Notes: generated by a model not told the origin, from the letters alone. 64,000 nucleotides of DNA from Tanytarsus gracilentus (GCA_038502055.1 JAXRKN010000044.1:9573501-9637500), one strand, 5' to 3'. Numbered from the stretch's first letter, positions 22,322 to 35,586 are shown. Program-made: numbers and translations.

Positions 22322-22695
22322 CCGACACTCGAAGAAATAAAGGACAAACAAGAAGAGAGCATTGATGAAGAGTTTCTTAAAATGACATTAAATGATTTAT
22401 ATGACCTGGTAAAAGGAAAATTTCATTTCATCATCAACAGTTTCATATTAAATTTATTTGTAGATACTGGCTTGCAATTATTTGGGACTTCCGGGCTTAT
22501 TGTGCAATTGCCTACATGATTAAAGGAAAAGATCCCGAGCAGATTCGAGAACTGTTTGGAATTGAAAACGACTGGACACCCGAAGAATTTGAGAAAGTAA
22601 TTTAATTAATTAATTCAAAATACTTAATTTAATTTACAAAATTTCAATTCAAGGTCCAACGAGAAAATTCTTACTGTGAGGAGTATCGAGATTAA
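22322..22695 (+). pseudogene. Skp1-like pseudogene, 5' truncated and frameshifted
   Basis: Three exon-like pieces, 22322-22408, 22464-22596 and 22654-22695, encode the C-terminal half of Skp1, the F-box adaptor of SCF ubiquitin ligases. They read PTLEEIKDKQEESIDEEFLK, then ILACNYLGLPGLLCNC, then YMIKGKDPEQIRELFGIEND and VQRENSYCEEYRD-stop. The middle piece is 133 nt, one base too long: the frame breaks between LLCNC and YMIKGK. The BTB/POZ-like N-terminal half is absent between the previous gene and 22322. A spliced structure shows it is a DNA-level copy, not a retrocopy. A true Skp1 is expected elsewhere. Confidence 0.85.
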
Positions 22696-23060
22696 ATATT
22701 TCTAGAGTTTACTAAAATTATTGTTAATACAAAAAAAATATTTTTAAAACAATCATTGATTTTTGTATTTTTTCCTCGGATGTTGCTATTTTTCAATGAC
22801 AATTTTATAAAAACATTTTTTTAGTGCGTGAAATTTTCACGCTCTTCCTTTTATATCCTTTTTGAAACTTTTAAACTTTCCTAACGTATTATAAAGATTT
22901 AAATAATTTCATGACGGAAATTTTTGCAAGGGCGCCAGTGACGAATAGCCGAGATAAACTTTTTGATGAAAAAAACAAATTTTAATTAATTTCGTGGACA
23001 TTACCAAATTTTAAAGTAATTAGGAAATTGAATTGCTTGGATATCTCGACTGTCCTTCCG

Positions 23061-25654
23061 ATGGATGTCATAAGGTGAGCAATTTTTCTTCGTAAGCTCG
23101 AAAAACTACAAAAATAAGTGAAGGAGTTTTTTTCGTGATATCAAAAACAAATAAAGTTTGATGTGGCAGTGTTGAAATTATTGAAAGCTGCAATAAGCTT
23201 TTTAATTATTTTCTACTTTTATTATTCAACTCATCTCACAGACTTTAAAAACCTTTTTGTCTAGCTGAAGATTATTTCGAGTTTTCTTAAAATAAGAAGT
23301 GTTATCTGTCCCCTGATCGAAATGTTGTCATAAATTTCATGCCTTATCATGCCCAATTTTTTTTTATCATTCTAGCCTACAACTCGAAACAGCTTTATTA
23401 GATGATTGCAGTGTCAATGAAATTTATGCAATATGTCAGGGCAAAAACACTTTTCCCGATTTCCTTAGAGGCGATCTATGGACATGCTGCCTAGTTCATC
23501 ATAAATCAGACGCATTATCACACTTTGATGAGATTTATGATTTGCCATTTCAAAAACAACTAAGAAAAGATTGCCAAAATTTCATCGATACACTTGGAAA
23601 TGAAGAGGTCGACAAAATCTCGGTGCTTAGCGACTTGGGTGAGAAATTGTTATGAATTCTTATAAGATCAAAGTTATTTAAATTATTTAAATTTAAGGAT
23701 GTATTTTTAAAATCATTCAACTAACAATAACTTTTTCATTTTATTTTTAGAGTCAATATTGACATTCTACTGTAAAAATAGAAACCTAAAATATGAGTCA
23801 AACAATGGATGGATTGCGACTCTCATGCCGATTTTATCGCTCAAACTTAAGAGGACAGAGACCTATAATCTTTTTGAGGCCATCCGCGATACTTACATTC
23901 CTAAGGAAAATGTGAAGCATGGCAATGTCTATCACGTTTTTCGCTTGCTAATTCTTTATCACGATCCCGAACTGTGTGCTGTGCTTGACACTTATAAAAT
24001 TACACCGGAAATGTATTCCATGAATTGGTTTCAATCTCTGTTCGCGTCCACATGTCAACTATCGGTTGTACTTTTAATTTGGGATCTATATTTTCAACAA
24101 AGCGATCCGTTCCTTCTGTTCTTCCTTAGTCTCATAATGTTAGTCAACCGTCGTGATGAAATAATTGGAATGCGTAAAGAAGATAAAGCGACGATAATTA
24201 AATTTCTTTCGAATATGCCTTGCGAGCTCGAGACAGATGACGTCATTGATTTTTGTTCGTTAGCACAATATTATTCGAGTCGAACACCTTCGTCATTCAA
24301 GTCTGAGATGTTGAATCAACTTTTTGGAGTTCAATCAAGTATCGAGGAGCCAACAGTTGCGACACATGCTTTATGCTTGCCCGTTTCCGTTCATGAACTG
24401 ATCGAAAAAACGTCGAATTCAAAAGAGGGTGCTGTAAAATTCTTTTTAGTCGACTCGAGGCCCGTCGAGCAGTATAATTCTGGTCATCTTGCAACAGCTT
24501 TCCATCTCGACTCTAATCTTATGCTAACTGAACCGGCGTCATTTCAAACGGCCGTACAAGGCTTATTGCGAGCACAACGAAGTGCAATAGAGGCGAAAGC
24601 GAGTGGAGAACATCTTTGTTTCATGGGATCGGGACGAATAGAGGAAGATCAATATACCAACATGATTGTGGCCTACTTTTTACAAAAGAGCACACACTAC
24701 GTTTCAATTTTAACGAGCGGATACGAGTCGATTCATAACTATTACGGAGAAGGCATGTATGATTGTTTGGAGGACCACGACGTCGGACGATGTGTGGTTT
24801 GCATTAAAAACGGAGCTGTGAATAGAAATAATAGAAATGTGTCAACGGGGTCTGTGCGTCATCCACAGCAACAACAAGCGCCTGTAAAACAGTTTGATCT
24901 TTTCAGTAAATTCTCGTCCGCAATGAAAACAAAAACGTCTGACGTAAAATCGAAGTTATTCGATTATATTGCCAATCCCACTAGCACAGCCACTAGCGGT
25001 GCTCAACAAAAGCCGGAAGAGATAGCCGAGCGGCATGTAAGCATGAGTGAAAAGAATGGCAAACGATATAGGAATTTAGCACCAGTATTTGGACTGCACG
25101 AAGACGATGAGCTCGATGGAAATGTTAGTTTTATTGACGAAGAAATTGACAACAAAGATCTAGTTAATATTCAGGAGTACATCAGATCAATACCAGACTT
25201 TGTGCAGTCATTCAAGTGTCAGGAAGTTCACATTCAGGGCGCTATGTACGATAGTTATTTGATTCTTACATCAACGCGCATCGAAGTGATACGAGAGCTC
25301 GACAACGGAAAAGGAAAGGTCTTTACCAAACGTCCGCTATCGAACATTGTCAAAATCACGGCGAAAAAACGCTATCGCGATTTAATAACATTTAAGTATG
25401 GTTCTCACGATGAAAACGGCGAAAACTTGATAATAACTGGTGAGTTAATTGAAAATTCCATTTATATGATTCATATAGAGTTTTTTTATCAACCGCCTTC
25501 ACCTTTCTAGATAAAAAAGTCATGTGCTAAAACTTTTATCTGATACAATTTATCTCTCTCTCTCTCCCTCTTATCAGACATGGACAGACTTCTCATACCA
25601 AATTCACAAGAGGCGACAAAAATAATATCACGTTACATTCTGCAGCAACTTTAA
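23061..25654 (+). CDS. TBC1D23: TBC1 domain family member 23
   Basis: Golgi adaptor that captures endosome-derived vesicles at the trans-Golgi. Four exons: 23061-23074, 23376-23638, 23751-25439 and 25578-25654, joined in phase to give 680 residues, near the 684-699 of relatives. The first 14-nt exon gives MDVI. A TBC-like domain lies at about 15-230 (DLWTCC, FCHL-like VFRLLILYHDPEL, LWDLYFQQSDPF-type motif), an inactive rhodanese domain at about 300-420 (FFLVDSRPVEQYNSGHLATA, GEHLCFMGSGR), and the C-terminal PH-like domain at 560-680. The catalytic Arg and Gln fingers of active Rab-GAPs are not obvious, as known for this family. The last exon restores the conserved end MDRLLIPNSQEATKIISRYI; read-through at 25439 would give an unrelated tail. 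Confidence 0.96.
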
Positions 25655-26495
25655 TTTTGTTATTAATGAGATAACTTTACACGTGTGCATGATGATAAAA
25701 TATAAAACCTAATTTACTGTTCAAATAAAAAACAAAAAAATATATTTAACGTAATAAACAAGTCATAAAATTTACTCTGTTAAAACAGCTGATAACTGAC
25801 ACTTAATTATATATATATACAAGTGTGAGTTTTCCGTTTAGCGTCACTCACTTTTTTCTTGTTAATTTTTTTTCATGCGATTCGTGTCTGAGTTCAGTTC
25901 ATTTTCAGCCTTCTAGCGATCAACATATATTTCTTATAAAAAATTTATTAAACTCAGTTTGGTAGCATAATTTTGTTGACTTTACTCAATAAAAGATTCG
26001 TGTGCCATAGAAGTTTAATTCCAGTATCGATTATAAAGGATCTAAGTGTTTTAATTTAGTGAAAAAAATTATTGTGTAAGTTATTTTTTGCCACTTTTTA
26101 AAATTCCGTTTCCTGGTAGCTCTTTTTTTTTGCGAGTGGCTTATGCTTGTATAAAATTTTTATATATAAAAATTTTTTATTAATGAATTTGGGACATTCA
26201 ATCGAGTCTCTTTTGATTTTTTTTGATGGTGTTGTCGCGATATTTAAAATAACATATATAAAGGAGAAAAACTCGTGACTGTTTTTTTTCGATGTATTTA
26301 AAGACTTTATTTTTCTTGCCGAGGGATTTTTCTCTTTTCTCGCGAATAATTGACACCTGTTATATACAAGATTGACGAAAATCACTCTCACGCTAATTTG
26401 TGAAAATTTACAAAGTGTGCTAATAATTGTGTCTCCTTGCAAAAAAAATTTATAGAAATCGACCAGCATATTTAAAGAAGAGGAGAAAATTAATC
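25655..26495. other. Probable promoter and 5'UTR of pinocchio
   Basis: A TATA-rich run at 25809-25819 and a TCAGTT initiator at 25894-25899 are present but not at TATA-Inr spacing. A possible 5'UTR acceptor (TTTATAG) lies near 26454. No coding signal. Confidence 0.4.
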
Positions 26496-29400
26496 ATGAA
26501 GACTGGCGAATGGAATGAAACTTTTAACTTTGATGAAGACGAAGTGACTGACTTGGCAACAGCCTACGAAACGGCTGATAATATACTGGAGTTATCAGCA
26601 GCAGGTGAGATCAAGAAAAATATAAATTTTTGTTTATCTGTTTTTCAACGCGAAAAAGATCACTATCAAGAGTAAATAGTAATAATGAACTTAACTTACC
26701 CACGAAAAAAAGTGTATTACTCTCTCAGTTGTGTTTCATTGACATAAAAAGAGTAAAATAATACTTTTAAAATGGGTTTCGGGGGAAAAAGTTTATTACA
26801 ATTTAAATGTGACTATGAAACTTTTAATGACAATCTAAAAATTAGTCATTAAATTTAAAAATAAAATTTAAAATCCAGGAAAAACTAATTAGTCCATGCA
26901 AAAATATAATTGCATATAGTTAAAAGTGCAATGAATGCTCAAAAACAAAAATTAAATTTTGCTACAAAAATTGAAAGGCTCTTGATAAGGAAAATTTAAG
27001 TTCAAGTTCATACTGAGGCCAAACAACGTCTCGACATCACCCGAGAAATTCGAAGAAAACCGAGGCACGAAAGAAAATCATACTGTCGCCGTCCGTCAAC
27101 TCATAGCCTATATATTCAGTTTCGCATTCACTATATGTGGCAATGAGCTAATGCGAACACATTTAACTTGAGTTTTTCCCCCGAGTAATTCGAATTACGA
27201 GAATTAATATAAAGAATCCCGCCATAAAAAAAAGTATTGATTGTAAACAAATTCGTGATTAGAGTACCGACACACGACATCTCGAGATACATAAGCGTGC
27301 ATATATACATTGATATTTGTTTTTTCGAGTGAGGGGTGTGTGGCTAGGCAAATATAGGAAGTTATGTAATAGTTTTATTGATTGAACTTTATTGAATTTT
27401 TAATCTTTTTAAATTGCACTTATTTCCTTAAAGTTTTGAAGGTTTCAACCATTATTAAAAATTCAAAAATTTCCTCAACCCACCAAAAGTGCCCAACCCC
27501 CTTAAATTTTTGTCAGATATATATTCAAATGCGCGCGCGTGAGAGAGAAACCGACAGATCAATGCTCAACAAGTTGGCCTTCAAATCATTCGCTTATTCG
27601 CTTAAATCACATATAGTTCACAACCGCATCTCCCCTCAATCTCTTTTTGCCAATCGTCAAAACAACAAAAAATTATTATTTGGTCTCGAAAAAATTCCCT
27701 TCATTAAACGACAAATGAACATTGAACGCCGTCTATAGAATTATTGTATTTCGACACGATCAAATTTCCCTTAGCGCATCAATTTCATGTTTGTCTGAAA
27801 CTTTGTACCGGCTAATACACACACGACACTCTTTCTCGTAAATGTCTCCTTTCCTTATTTCAGCAACTTTAATTAAATTTTTAAAATCTCGCATTTAAAT
27901 TTCCATCCCTTGAACTTTTTTTTATACATTTTTAACCTCCCAGTCCTCATTTCAGTTCTGTTTTTCCGCCGAGTTGAAACAACAATAATAAAAAATGGCG
28001 TAAACATAAATTTTATGTGTATGTGTCACACGTGCCGGAGCGTCTAAGAAAGAAGACTATCAATTTTATTGACCAACTGACTTTTTTTTCGCAACATCTG
28101 TGTGTCACTATATCCAAAAATATCAGGTTTTTCAAACGTGTCCTTTGAATAAAAAAAAATTACAATTTTAATAAGCAATCAAAAGACCATTGGAGAGATG
28201 TTCATAATTTTGATATGATACGTGACCATTGACCATAATTTCAACTTCTCGTGTGAAAAGAAAATCCTTGAAATTGAAGAAGCGTTAGAGAAACTCAATC
28301 AAAGTGCTTAATGGATATGCAATAAAAAAAGCAATTAACTGTAAACTTTCTAAGCAAATATTTTTGTGTCGTTTGAAGAATAAAACACATTTTGAGGAAC
28401 ATTTTTAAGTGAGTGAAAACACCTTTAATATAAATTTAGTGTCTTTCTCTTTTTTACATCCGGGTGTAAATTATTTCGATATTATTTCCTTTTTGCAAAT
28501 TTTTAATTGGTCGAAGAAGTCTCGAGAGAGAAAAACTATTCAGAATTCTGGTTGAATCTTAAATAAATCTAGTTCAGTCTCGCTCAATTGATTTTGTGTG
28601 TCTGAGAGTGTATGCTTCGATTAATTTGCACATGAAGCCGCATCTTACTAGCTTGCCAAACACATCAATTTTTTAAAAGCGCATTACGCTCTCTTTTTTC
28701 TCTCTCTTTTGTCGAGACAAGAGAGAAATTTTATGTCTCGCAATAAATTGTGAAAAATTATTTTAAATACAATTTTTATGGGGAAAAAAAGCTCACAATG
28801 TCCATTATTACTTATGGGTGAATTTGAATTGTAATCAACAAATTATTAATAGTCAAAAAATTATTAATAGACTCATAACATAAACTTGACTCAGACTATT
28901 GCTCATGCTTTAAAGTCGAATATTAGTTTCCCACTTAATCACCCAATTAGGAATTGTACAAAAAAATATTTTTATGTCGTTAAACTCAACCTATTAAATT
29001 TTAAGATATGAATCACTTTCATAAATCGTTTAAAATTATTTTATTTCGCCGCAAATATAATTGCGTATTTATCTGGAGAGGACGAATGAGGTAATTAAGC
29101 CAGACTGCGCTAGAACCCGGCAGTCTTATCTTCACATTTTCGTATATAATTTCTCCGTCACATTTACAATCTCAAAAAGAGAAGATAAAATGTTATTCTC
29201 ATATGCGAAAGAAGAAAGAAATATATATCACGTGAATTTATATATAAAGTCAGTGTATCATCGTTTCGTCAGTTAAAACTGTGCTTCTAAAGTGATCACA
29301 TCGTGACTGAAAATAATTAATAATTTTTCGAGCTATCAATTTAAAAGCTTTTGAATTATTATCAACTGCTCGATATATTTTTTTAATCAAGTGAGTGCAA

Positions 29401-30340
29401 ATGACTGTTTCTCCACCTGCTCGAAAGTAGAATATGGAATTATTCAGAACATTGACGTCGATTTTGTGAACTCTTTGAATTCATATATTTTAATTTAAAA
29501 GTCGCTTCTGATTTATTCAGTTGTGCAGCAATTAAGGAATTAAATTGGTATTCTATTAGCCTTGCGCCGTTTAAGTAATGCCGAATTAATTTGGTGAATT
29601 TTTTGGAATTCCTTCTAGAAATAATTTATTTTGTGAAATTTTCGTCAAGGGTACGACACCTCGAACAAAGCTTTTCTAAAAAAATCTATTCTTATAATGC
29701 CGACATTGTTTCAATGAGTGTCGCATGTAACCATGAAAAAAATCTTAATTTCCCCTTTTTTCTATTTTAATTATAGCGTCAAACAATATGTCATCAATAA
29801 GGGGAATGAGATCGGCACCTTTTTTGCTAAGCGACTACTGTTCATCCATACGAAGTGTCAGCGTTTCATCATCGCTCTCCGACATGGCGTCGAGCTCTTA
29901 TGATCCGGTCTCGGACACGCTCAATCTCGAGGATTTAAAAATTCAATTGGGTCAAAGCTGTTTAAGCTGCGGCGTGTGTTGGGCATCAAATCAATTTTCA
30001 TTTGATTGTGCTGAGTGTGGTGGGTACTCCATTACAAAGCCATGTCCGACGTGCAACGGAAATTGTGGCAACGTTTGGAATAGAGACTACTCGATGGTGC
30101 GTTTTTATTAATTAACTGATGTAACAATTTTTTTTAAATCGGGTTCAATTATAGAGTCACGCATGCGGTATTGCTAAGTGGAATGGAAGTTGCAAATATT
30201 TCTTAAATCAATTTGAAAAGCTTCCCGACTCCGCAATCACCTTCATTAATCCAACGTCGACGACATCATGCAGCATGAGCAATCACTTTTATCCCAACGA
30301 GTTGTCAAGACGTTTGGAGAAACTGCATGTACAGAGTTAA
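26496..30340 (+). CDS. pino: Protein pinocchio homologue
   Basis: Three coding exons: 26496-26604, 29777-30096 and 30155-30340, joined in phase to give 204 residues. The N-terminus (MKTGEWNETFNFDEDEVTDL) is acidic. A Ser-rich stretch follows, then the conserved Cys-rich core: LGQSCLSCGVCWASNQFSFD, CAECGGYSITKPCPTCNGNC, VWNRDYSMSHA and AKWNGSC. This Cys pattern and the W-x-RD-x-x-MSHA block match Drosophila Pinocchio, a small protein linked to olfactory behaviour whose biochemical role is unclear. The 3.2-kb first intron holds a strong TATA/Inr promoter, so a shorter form starting at the ATG at 29788 (164 residues) is plausible. Family call rests on recall of the motif pattern. Confidence 0.8.
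29241..29276 (+). promoter_or_regulatory. Internal TATA/Inr core promoter of pinocchio
   Basis: TATATAAA at 29241-29248 and TCAGTT at 29269-29274 put the first T of the TATA box exactly 30 bp before the presumed +1 A at 29271. The site lies about 500 bp upstream of the second coding exon. Expected product: a transcript skipping the first coding exon and starting at Met 29788. Confidence 0.7.
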
Positions 30341-31976
30341 TTGTTAATTACATCGTGTGTGAGTTTACTTAATTAGTTAAATTTATTTGATTTATTTTAT
30401 AAAAGCTGGTATGACTAGCGTTAAAAAACTGAGAATGTACTTTTTTAAATGAACGAGCATAGATGAATTAATTTTGTTAAAAATTCCAATAGTTGTGCCA
30501 CTAGGGAACAATCTTTAATTCTCCTGGAATTATCAAATACCGTTGATATTTTAAGTTTATACTTAATTAGAGGTCAAAGAAGATCTATTTAACAGCAACA
30601 AATATAGCTACCATTCTAAAGTTAAGCACCATCTACATTTAAAATTTCCCTAGCGGCACAAAAATTTGAAATTTTTAAACTATGCTAATAGACTCAATAT
30701 AGAGAATTGAACTAAAAATATTTCATATTTTATACACAGAAAATATTTGAAAGAAAAATTAAATAGTTAAAACTGACAGGAAACGATGACCAGATAAATT
30801 TTTAACGAAAAAATTATTAAACATAAAAAAAAACATTGTGATATGTTGAAGACAAAAATTTTTGAACATGAAAATTTTAATAAGAAAAAAAAAGATTTTA
30901 GTCATTGAATCTCTACGCATTTAGGATTTTATTTCTTCTTCTAGGATCATAAACTTTTTTTTATAATTTTTAGTCTTTTCTTCGAAAATTCTTTTAAAAG
31001 TACTTTCATCATATTTTTAATTTGTATTACTTAACTACAATTGTAATTCATTCACATTGAAATGTTTGAAAAACTTCTTAATTTATGTAAATAAAAAAAC
31101 TTTCGAATTAATTAATTAAAAGAAAAACATTTAAAGTGCGTTTTACTAAAACTTTTGACCACATCATCGTGTATAAAAAAAAGAGAGGCAGTCTAACTAA
31201 AATCAACAATTAATTATTTATATTAAAGGGCATTACAGAAAAAAATGCTGGTGAAATATCAAACAAATAAAACAAAACAAAACATCGATCAGATGATATT
31301 CGGAGAGAGTGCAGCAAGGGACTTTAACGCAAAAAATTTCAGGAAATACAATTTTCAATTTCACACGCCACGCCGGCTAGCACTGATAGCCAAAAACCGG
31401 TAATTTTGGTCATGTGAAGAGTTCGTGGATTTTACATAAAATTATTTTTAAAAGTTGTTTTCATTCTTTTAATAAAATGTCACCGTTCTTATATGCTTCA
31501 CGCACGTTAGAGTTTTTTTTGCAAAGAATGCGGTAATGAAGATAAAAATAATTTTTGCTGTTTTTGACAAAAAATAATATTATTTTGAGAGTTTTAATAA
31601 TTTATGATTATAGTTTTCGTAAATTGAAAATTTAAAACAATTCTCATTTAATTAACTTTAAAAACTGCAAATCATTTCATTCTAATTTTTCTCATCACAC
31701 ATGGCTGAATTCTCATTATTATAATGCATTAAAGTCCTTCAAATGCGCTGACCGCAACATCATTAGGTCATGAACAAAAGAAATATATAATTAGTGATAA
31801 CAAAATGCAGTTGGAGCAATATTCAAACGACTAAATTAGGCCATTCTACTACGCAATTTTTTTAAGGACAATCACTCTAAAGTGGCGTAAAATCTTTTTT
31901 AAATCTCGCAAAAAAGAGAAAGTTTTTTAAAGAGAGTTCACAACGTTGAGCAATTATTGAAATGCGGTTGAATATC
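30341..31976. other. Convergent 3' flanks of pinocchio and GCS1
   Basis: AT-rich, with many A-runs and AATAAA-like motifs. No coding exon seen on either strand. Confidence 0.5.
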
Positions 31977-34582
31977 TTAATATTTCTCGCTCATAATCAT
32001 CACGAAAAGTGCCGACCAGCCCGTGAAAGGGTAACAACCGCTTCCTTTGCCAGTCTGATCATTATATTGCTCCCAGAGATAACCGGTTAACTTGTACTGC
32101 CTTATGATATTCGTAACAATATTATTGCGTAATTCTTTGTAGACTTCTTTGGCTTGTTCGGCATACGGTCCCGATTGATGCATATAATGATGTAAGCTCT
32201 TTAGTACGAGATAATTGATATTGATCCATATCTGTCCACGCCAATATGGTGGATCATGTTCGGTATTTCTCTTCATATAGAGAGGAGAACTTTTAGCTAG
32301 CGATCTTAAGCCATAATTAGTCCATAACAGTTCAGGATCTCGAAGTTTAGTTAAAACTTTTCCAAGAATTTGATTTTGTGGCTCGATAATTTGCAGTAAA
32401 AATGGAAATAGATTTACGTAGCCGAAAGTTGTGTCGACAAATTTCATTTCTGGATGACCAAAAACAACACGAATCATGTCAGCCTGTTGTGGTCGATCGT
32501 ACGGATCGTTGGGATTTTGTGGAGGCGGCGGTGGACGTTTGAGTGAAACAGAGTCAGTATGAAGTCCATAGTCAGCAAAGTTCCTAGCTTTAACCGAATA
32601 GTGTTGTTCCTGCAGCAATTGATTGTCAATTAAGTAGTAATAAGTCTCCTCATACTTTTCGACATTCTTTCCCAAAATATTTCCGAGTTGAGACATTACG
32701 CCGGCAGCTAAAGCTATCCAACATCGTAAATCAACATGTCGCTCGTTATCAGTCGGATGCGATGAGCGTGGAAAGTCATCGAGGCCAGAAGTAAGTGTTT
32801 TAGGATTAAGCTCGTGTACGCTATCAGCCTGTCGTCCTCGCCAGCGGTAAGTGCCGAGTAAATCTCCTCTCTGAGTGTTGTTAAACCATTGAAACCAAGC
32901 GTGGAGGCGAGGATAGAGACGATCGAGTATTGCCATTCGGCTATTTTTAAGCATTTCACGTGGATAATTATCGAGCATGTGTTTGAGAGTGAGGAAGAAA
33001 GTCGGAGGATTTCCATTTGTATTGTGCTGGATAACAAATTGCTCGGGAACACGTGCAAGAGCCTCAACGCCTAAAATTTGCTCTCTCGGTATCCAACCTT
33101 CGATATTAATTAAATCAAACCAATGGCTAATGATATCAATTTCAAGATCAATATCCCATGCTGATATTAAAAGTCCATGAAATCCCTCGTCCCACAAAAA
33201 TCCGCGCGGGAAAAATGATCTTGATGGAACGCCAGTGAGAAGTGGAGCCTTCCAATAAGGCACAGGACCGTTCTTATTGTGGACGCTTTGAACACGTGAA
33301 CTGCCATAGAAATATCCTATGCTACCGAGCATATTTGAAAGTGCTGCTTGAGCAATTTTAACATCATCATCACTATAGCCCTTCTCACTTAGTCGAAAAG
33401 TTTCACTAAATTTAGTCTCAAACTCTTTACGTTTTTTGGCGAGAAGATTTGTGTAGTCATCTCCGATTGGAAGTGTAACGACCTCATCCTCAAAGGAGCT
33501 AACATTCGGCGTGCCTTGGAAGGTTATATCGAGTGTGAATGGAAGCTCAACATTCAATTGAAGTGCGACGAAGTTTGGTTTAGTAGTTTCATCGAGCGTA
33601 TCACCAGCAAGAATTATGAAACGTTCCTTTGTCTTCTTATCACTAGCCACTCTGAGATTAGAAAGAATTGTTTCTTTTAGCATTTGTAAACTCGGTGCAA
33701 CTGTGCTGACAAATGATTGCTTCACTATATTGCCTTTGGTGTTGTGCAAATTGATTTTAAAATTTCCCAAGCCTTTCGTATCGCCCTCAATGCCGTAGAT
33801 ATTCGCATAAGTTGGCTTCAAATTTCCCTCACTCTTCTCATCAAGTGCTGCATACCAAATAAGTGACATTGGCTCGGTAATATTGGGATTTTTAGGCTTC
33901 ACATTTACCCTCGCTGTCCACTCGCCACCAAACTTTCCCGTATGAAACTTAATGAACGACGTCTCAATGATGTAATTTTCATCATGAATCTCTTGAATGC
34001 CAAAATTCTTGCCGTCATGCTGCAACCATCCATACTTTTTGAGTCCATCTTCCATCTTACACCAGTGCCTGATGAAATCACCATTGGGTCTAAGTTTATT
34101 TGGAAAATACCACATAAGTCCTAATGCCATCGAGTGTGGATCTCGCGTCTTCAGACCAAAGTATACGTTAGGTCTATATGTGCCCCAGAACTTTTCCGAT
34201 TCTGGTTCTTTCGACACGATTTTCTTCTCATCCAGCGGTGTATTTACTCGAGTTTCCTAAAACACACAGCTGGATGTTAAAAATAACTTGAATAATATTT
34301 AGTTGATCTTACCAAATAGCCGATATACACGAAATATGACACTATAGAGATGAGTGCAATGGTAACTGGAACATACCATGACGAAAAAGAAATAAAACTC
34401 CTTGGCGAGCTTACAGAGTTTGATGAATTTGTTGACGTGTTGCTCGTACTGGAACTGCTCTTTTCCGAATTTTTTTCTTGTTTCGTTTGCTGTTCATGAT
34501 GATTTTGTTTTCGATTCTTAACCTATGGAATTGAACGGCATTTAATTGATAGTTTTAGACTCATTAAACCTTTATTTACCAT
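31977..34582 (-). CDS. GCS1: Mannosyl-oligosaccharide glucosidase (alpha-glucosidase I, GH63)
   Basis: Endoplasmic reticulum enzyme that removes the terminal alpha-1,2-glucose from newly attached N-glycans. Minus-strand exons: 34582-34580 (ATG only), 34522-34313 and 34256-31977, giving 830 residues, the usual size. Residues 1-49 are a hydrophilic cytosolic tail, 50-71 a type II membrane anchor, and the rest the lumenal GH63 domain. Motifs seen: FWGTYRPNVYFGLKTRDP, VPYWKAPLLTGVPSRSFFPR, GFLWDEGFHGLLISAWD (with a conserved acidic pair), GWIPREQILG, DDFPRSSHP and PPYWRGQIWININYLVL. As in RpL37A, the first intron follows the start codon directly (ATG then GTAAAT). The long open frame continues upstream past Met-like codons to the acceptor at 34257, so a shorter start would lose the anchor. 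Confidence 0.97.
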
Positions 34583-34721
34583 CTAAAATTAATTTTTAAA
34601 AATTTTTCTAAAAATTTGCGTTCAGATTAAAATATTTATTGTGGAACAGGGGTTGCATAAGTTAAGGGGAAAAGTTTTTTGAATTTTTTTGTAACGGGTT
34701 TTTAAAACGTGGTTATATATT

Positions 34722-35586
34722 TTAATAAATGTGCGTACTGATGAAATTTGAATTGTCTTCGCTCGAAAAATCAATAAACTCATAATGTCCATTTATTATT
34801 TGCGTGAAGACTGCAACAAGCATGTAATTGCAGGCATCATCTGGATGATAAATTTGTAAAGGACTGCCAGCAACGAGCATCTATGAATAAAAAAGTTTAC
34901 AATATTTAAAAAGTTGTACATCATTTAATTGTTACCTCTCGATAATTGACAATATCAGCTTCATTCAGACAAATTAAATTCTTTCCACATGATTCAAACG
35001 CGTCCCTCCAAATAAACCACTTTTTCAACTGTTGATTGCATTCATATTTATATCCTGTCCATCCGGCTAATATTAATTTTTCGATTGATAAATTTTCGAA
35101 CGCGATTGATGGAAAATTCGTTGGTGAAATGAGTTCATTGGTTTCAATTTCCGCTGGCAATTTCATGAGGGTCAGTTGGTTTCGCGAGACAAAATTTTCT
35201 CTTTGAACCACCACAGCATTTTCACTAGAGTCTTCATTATAAAATGAAACACCAAATTTTATCGAAGCGTGTGTGTGTCGGCTACCATTAATACATGTCG
35301 TTGAGGTTATCACATATAATTTAGTTACCAACGAACCCGCACATTGTGTATCGTTTATATATTTATTAAATCTCAAATGCTTGTCAAAAATTTTTCCAAT
35401 CACGAGAACAATATGTGGAAATTCTATGTTCGATGCGATGCCGTTGTCGATCGGATTAGTTCGACATGAAAGTTGCTCGTTTGAACTAGCTGAAAAATAT
35501 TTTTTACTGATAAGAGATTGTGACTCACAAATTATGCGATGCCAATGGCTTAGTTCGTTGAAAAATAAATAAAAATTAAAATTACT
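34722..35586 (-). CDS. Serine protease homologue (S1 fold, catalytic residues lost)
   Basis: Minus strand, exons 35586-34936 (phase 0 start after TTTCTAG) and 34880-34722, giving 269 residues; the 5' exon with start codon and signal peptide was not found. The chymotrypsin fold is visible: CAGSLVTKLYVITSTTC in place of the usual CGGSL...TAAHC, LTLMKL in place of the DIALL strand, LILAGWTGY (AGWG), NLICLNEAD, and VAGSPLQIYH in place of GDSGGPL. The catalytic His is replaced by Thr and the catalytic Ser by Ala, so it cannot be an active protease. Such homologues act in insect haemolymph as cofactors of prophenoloxidase or immune cascades; that role here is inference. A possible upstream exon piece (DECAFSARIDAT) lies near 35690-35720. 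Confidence 0.82.
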
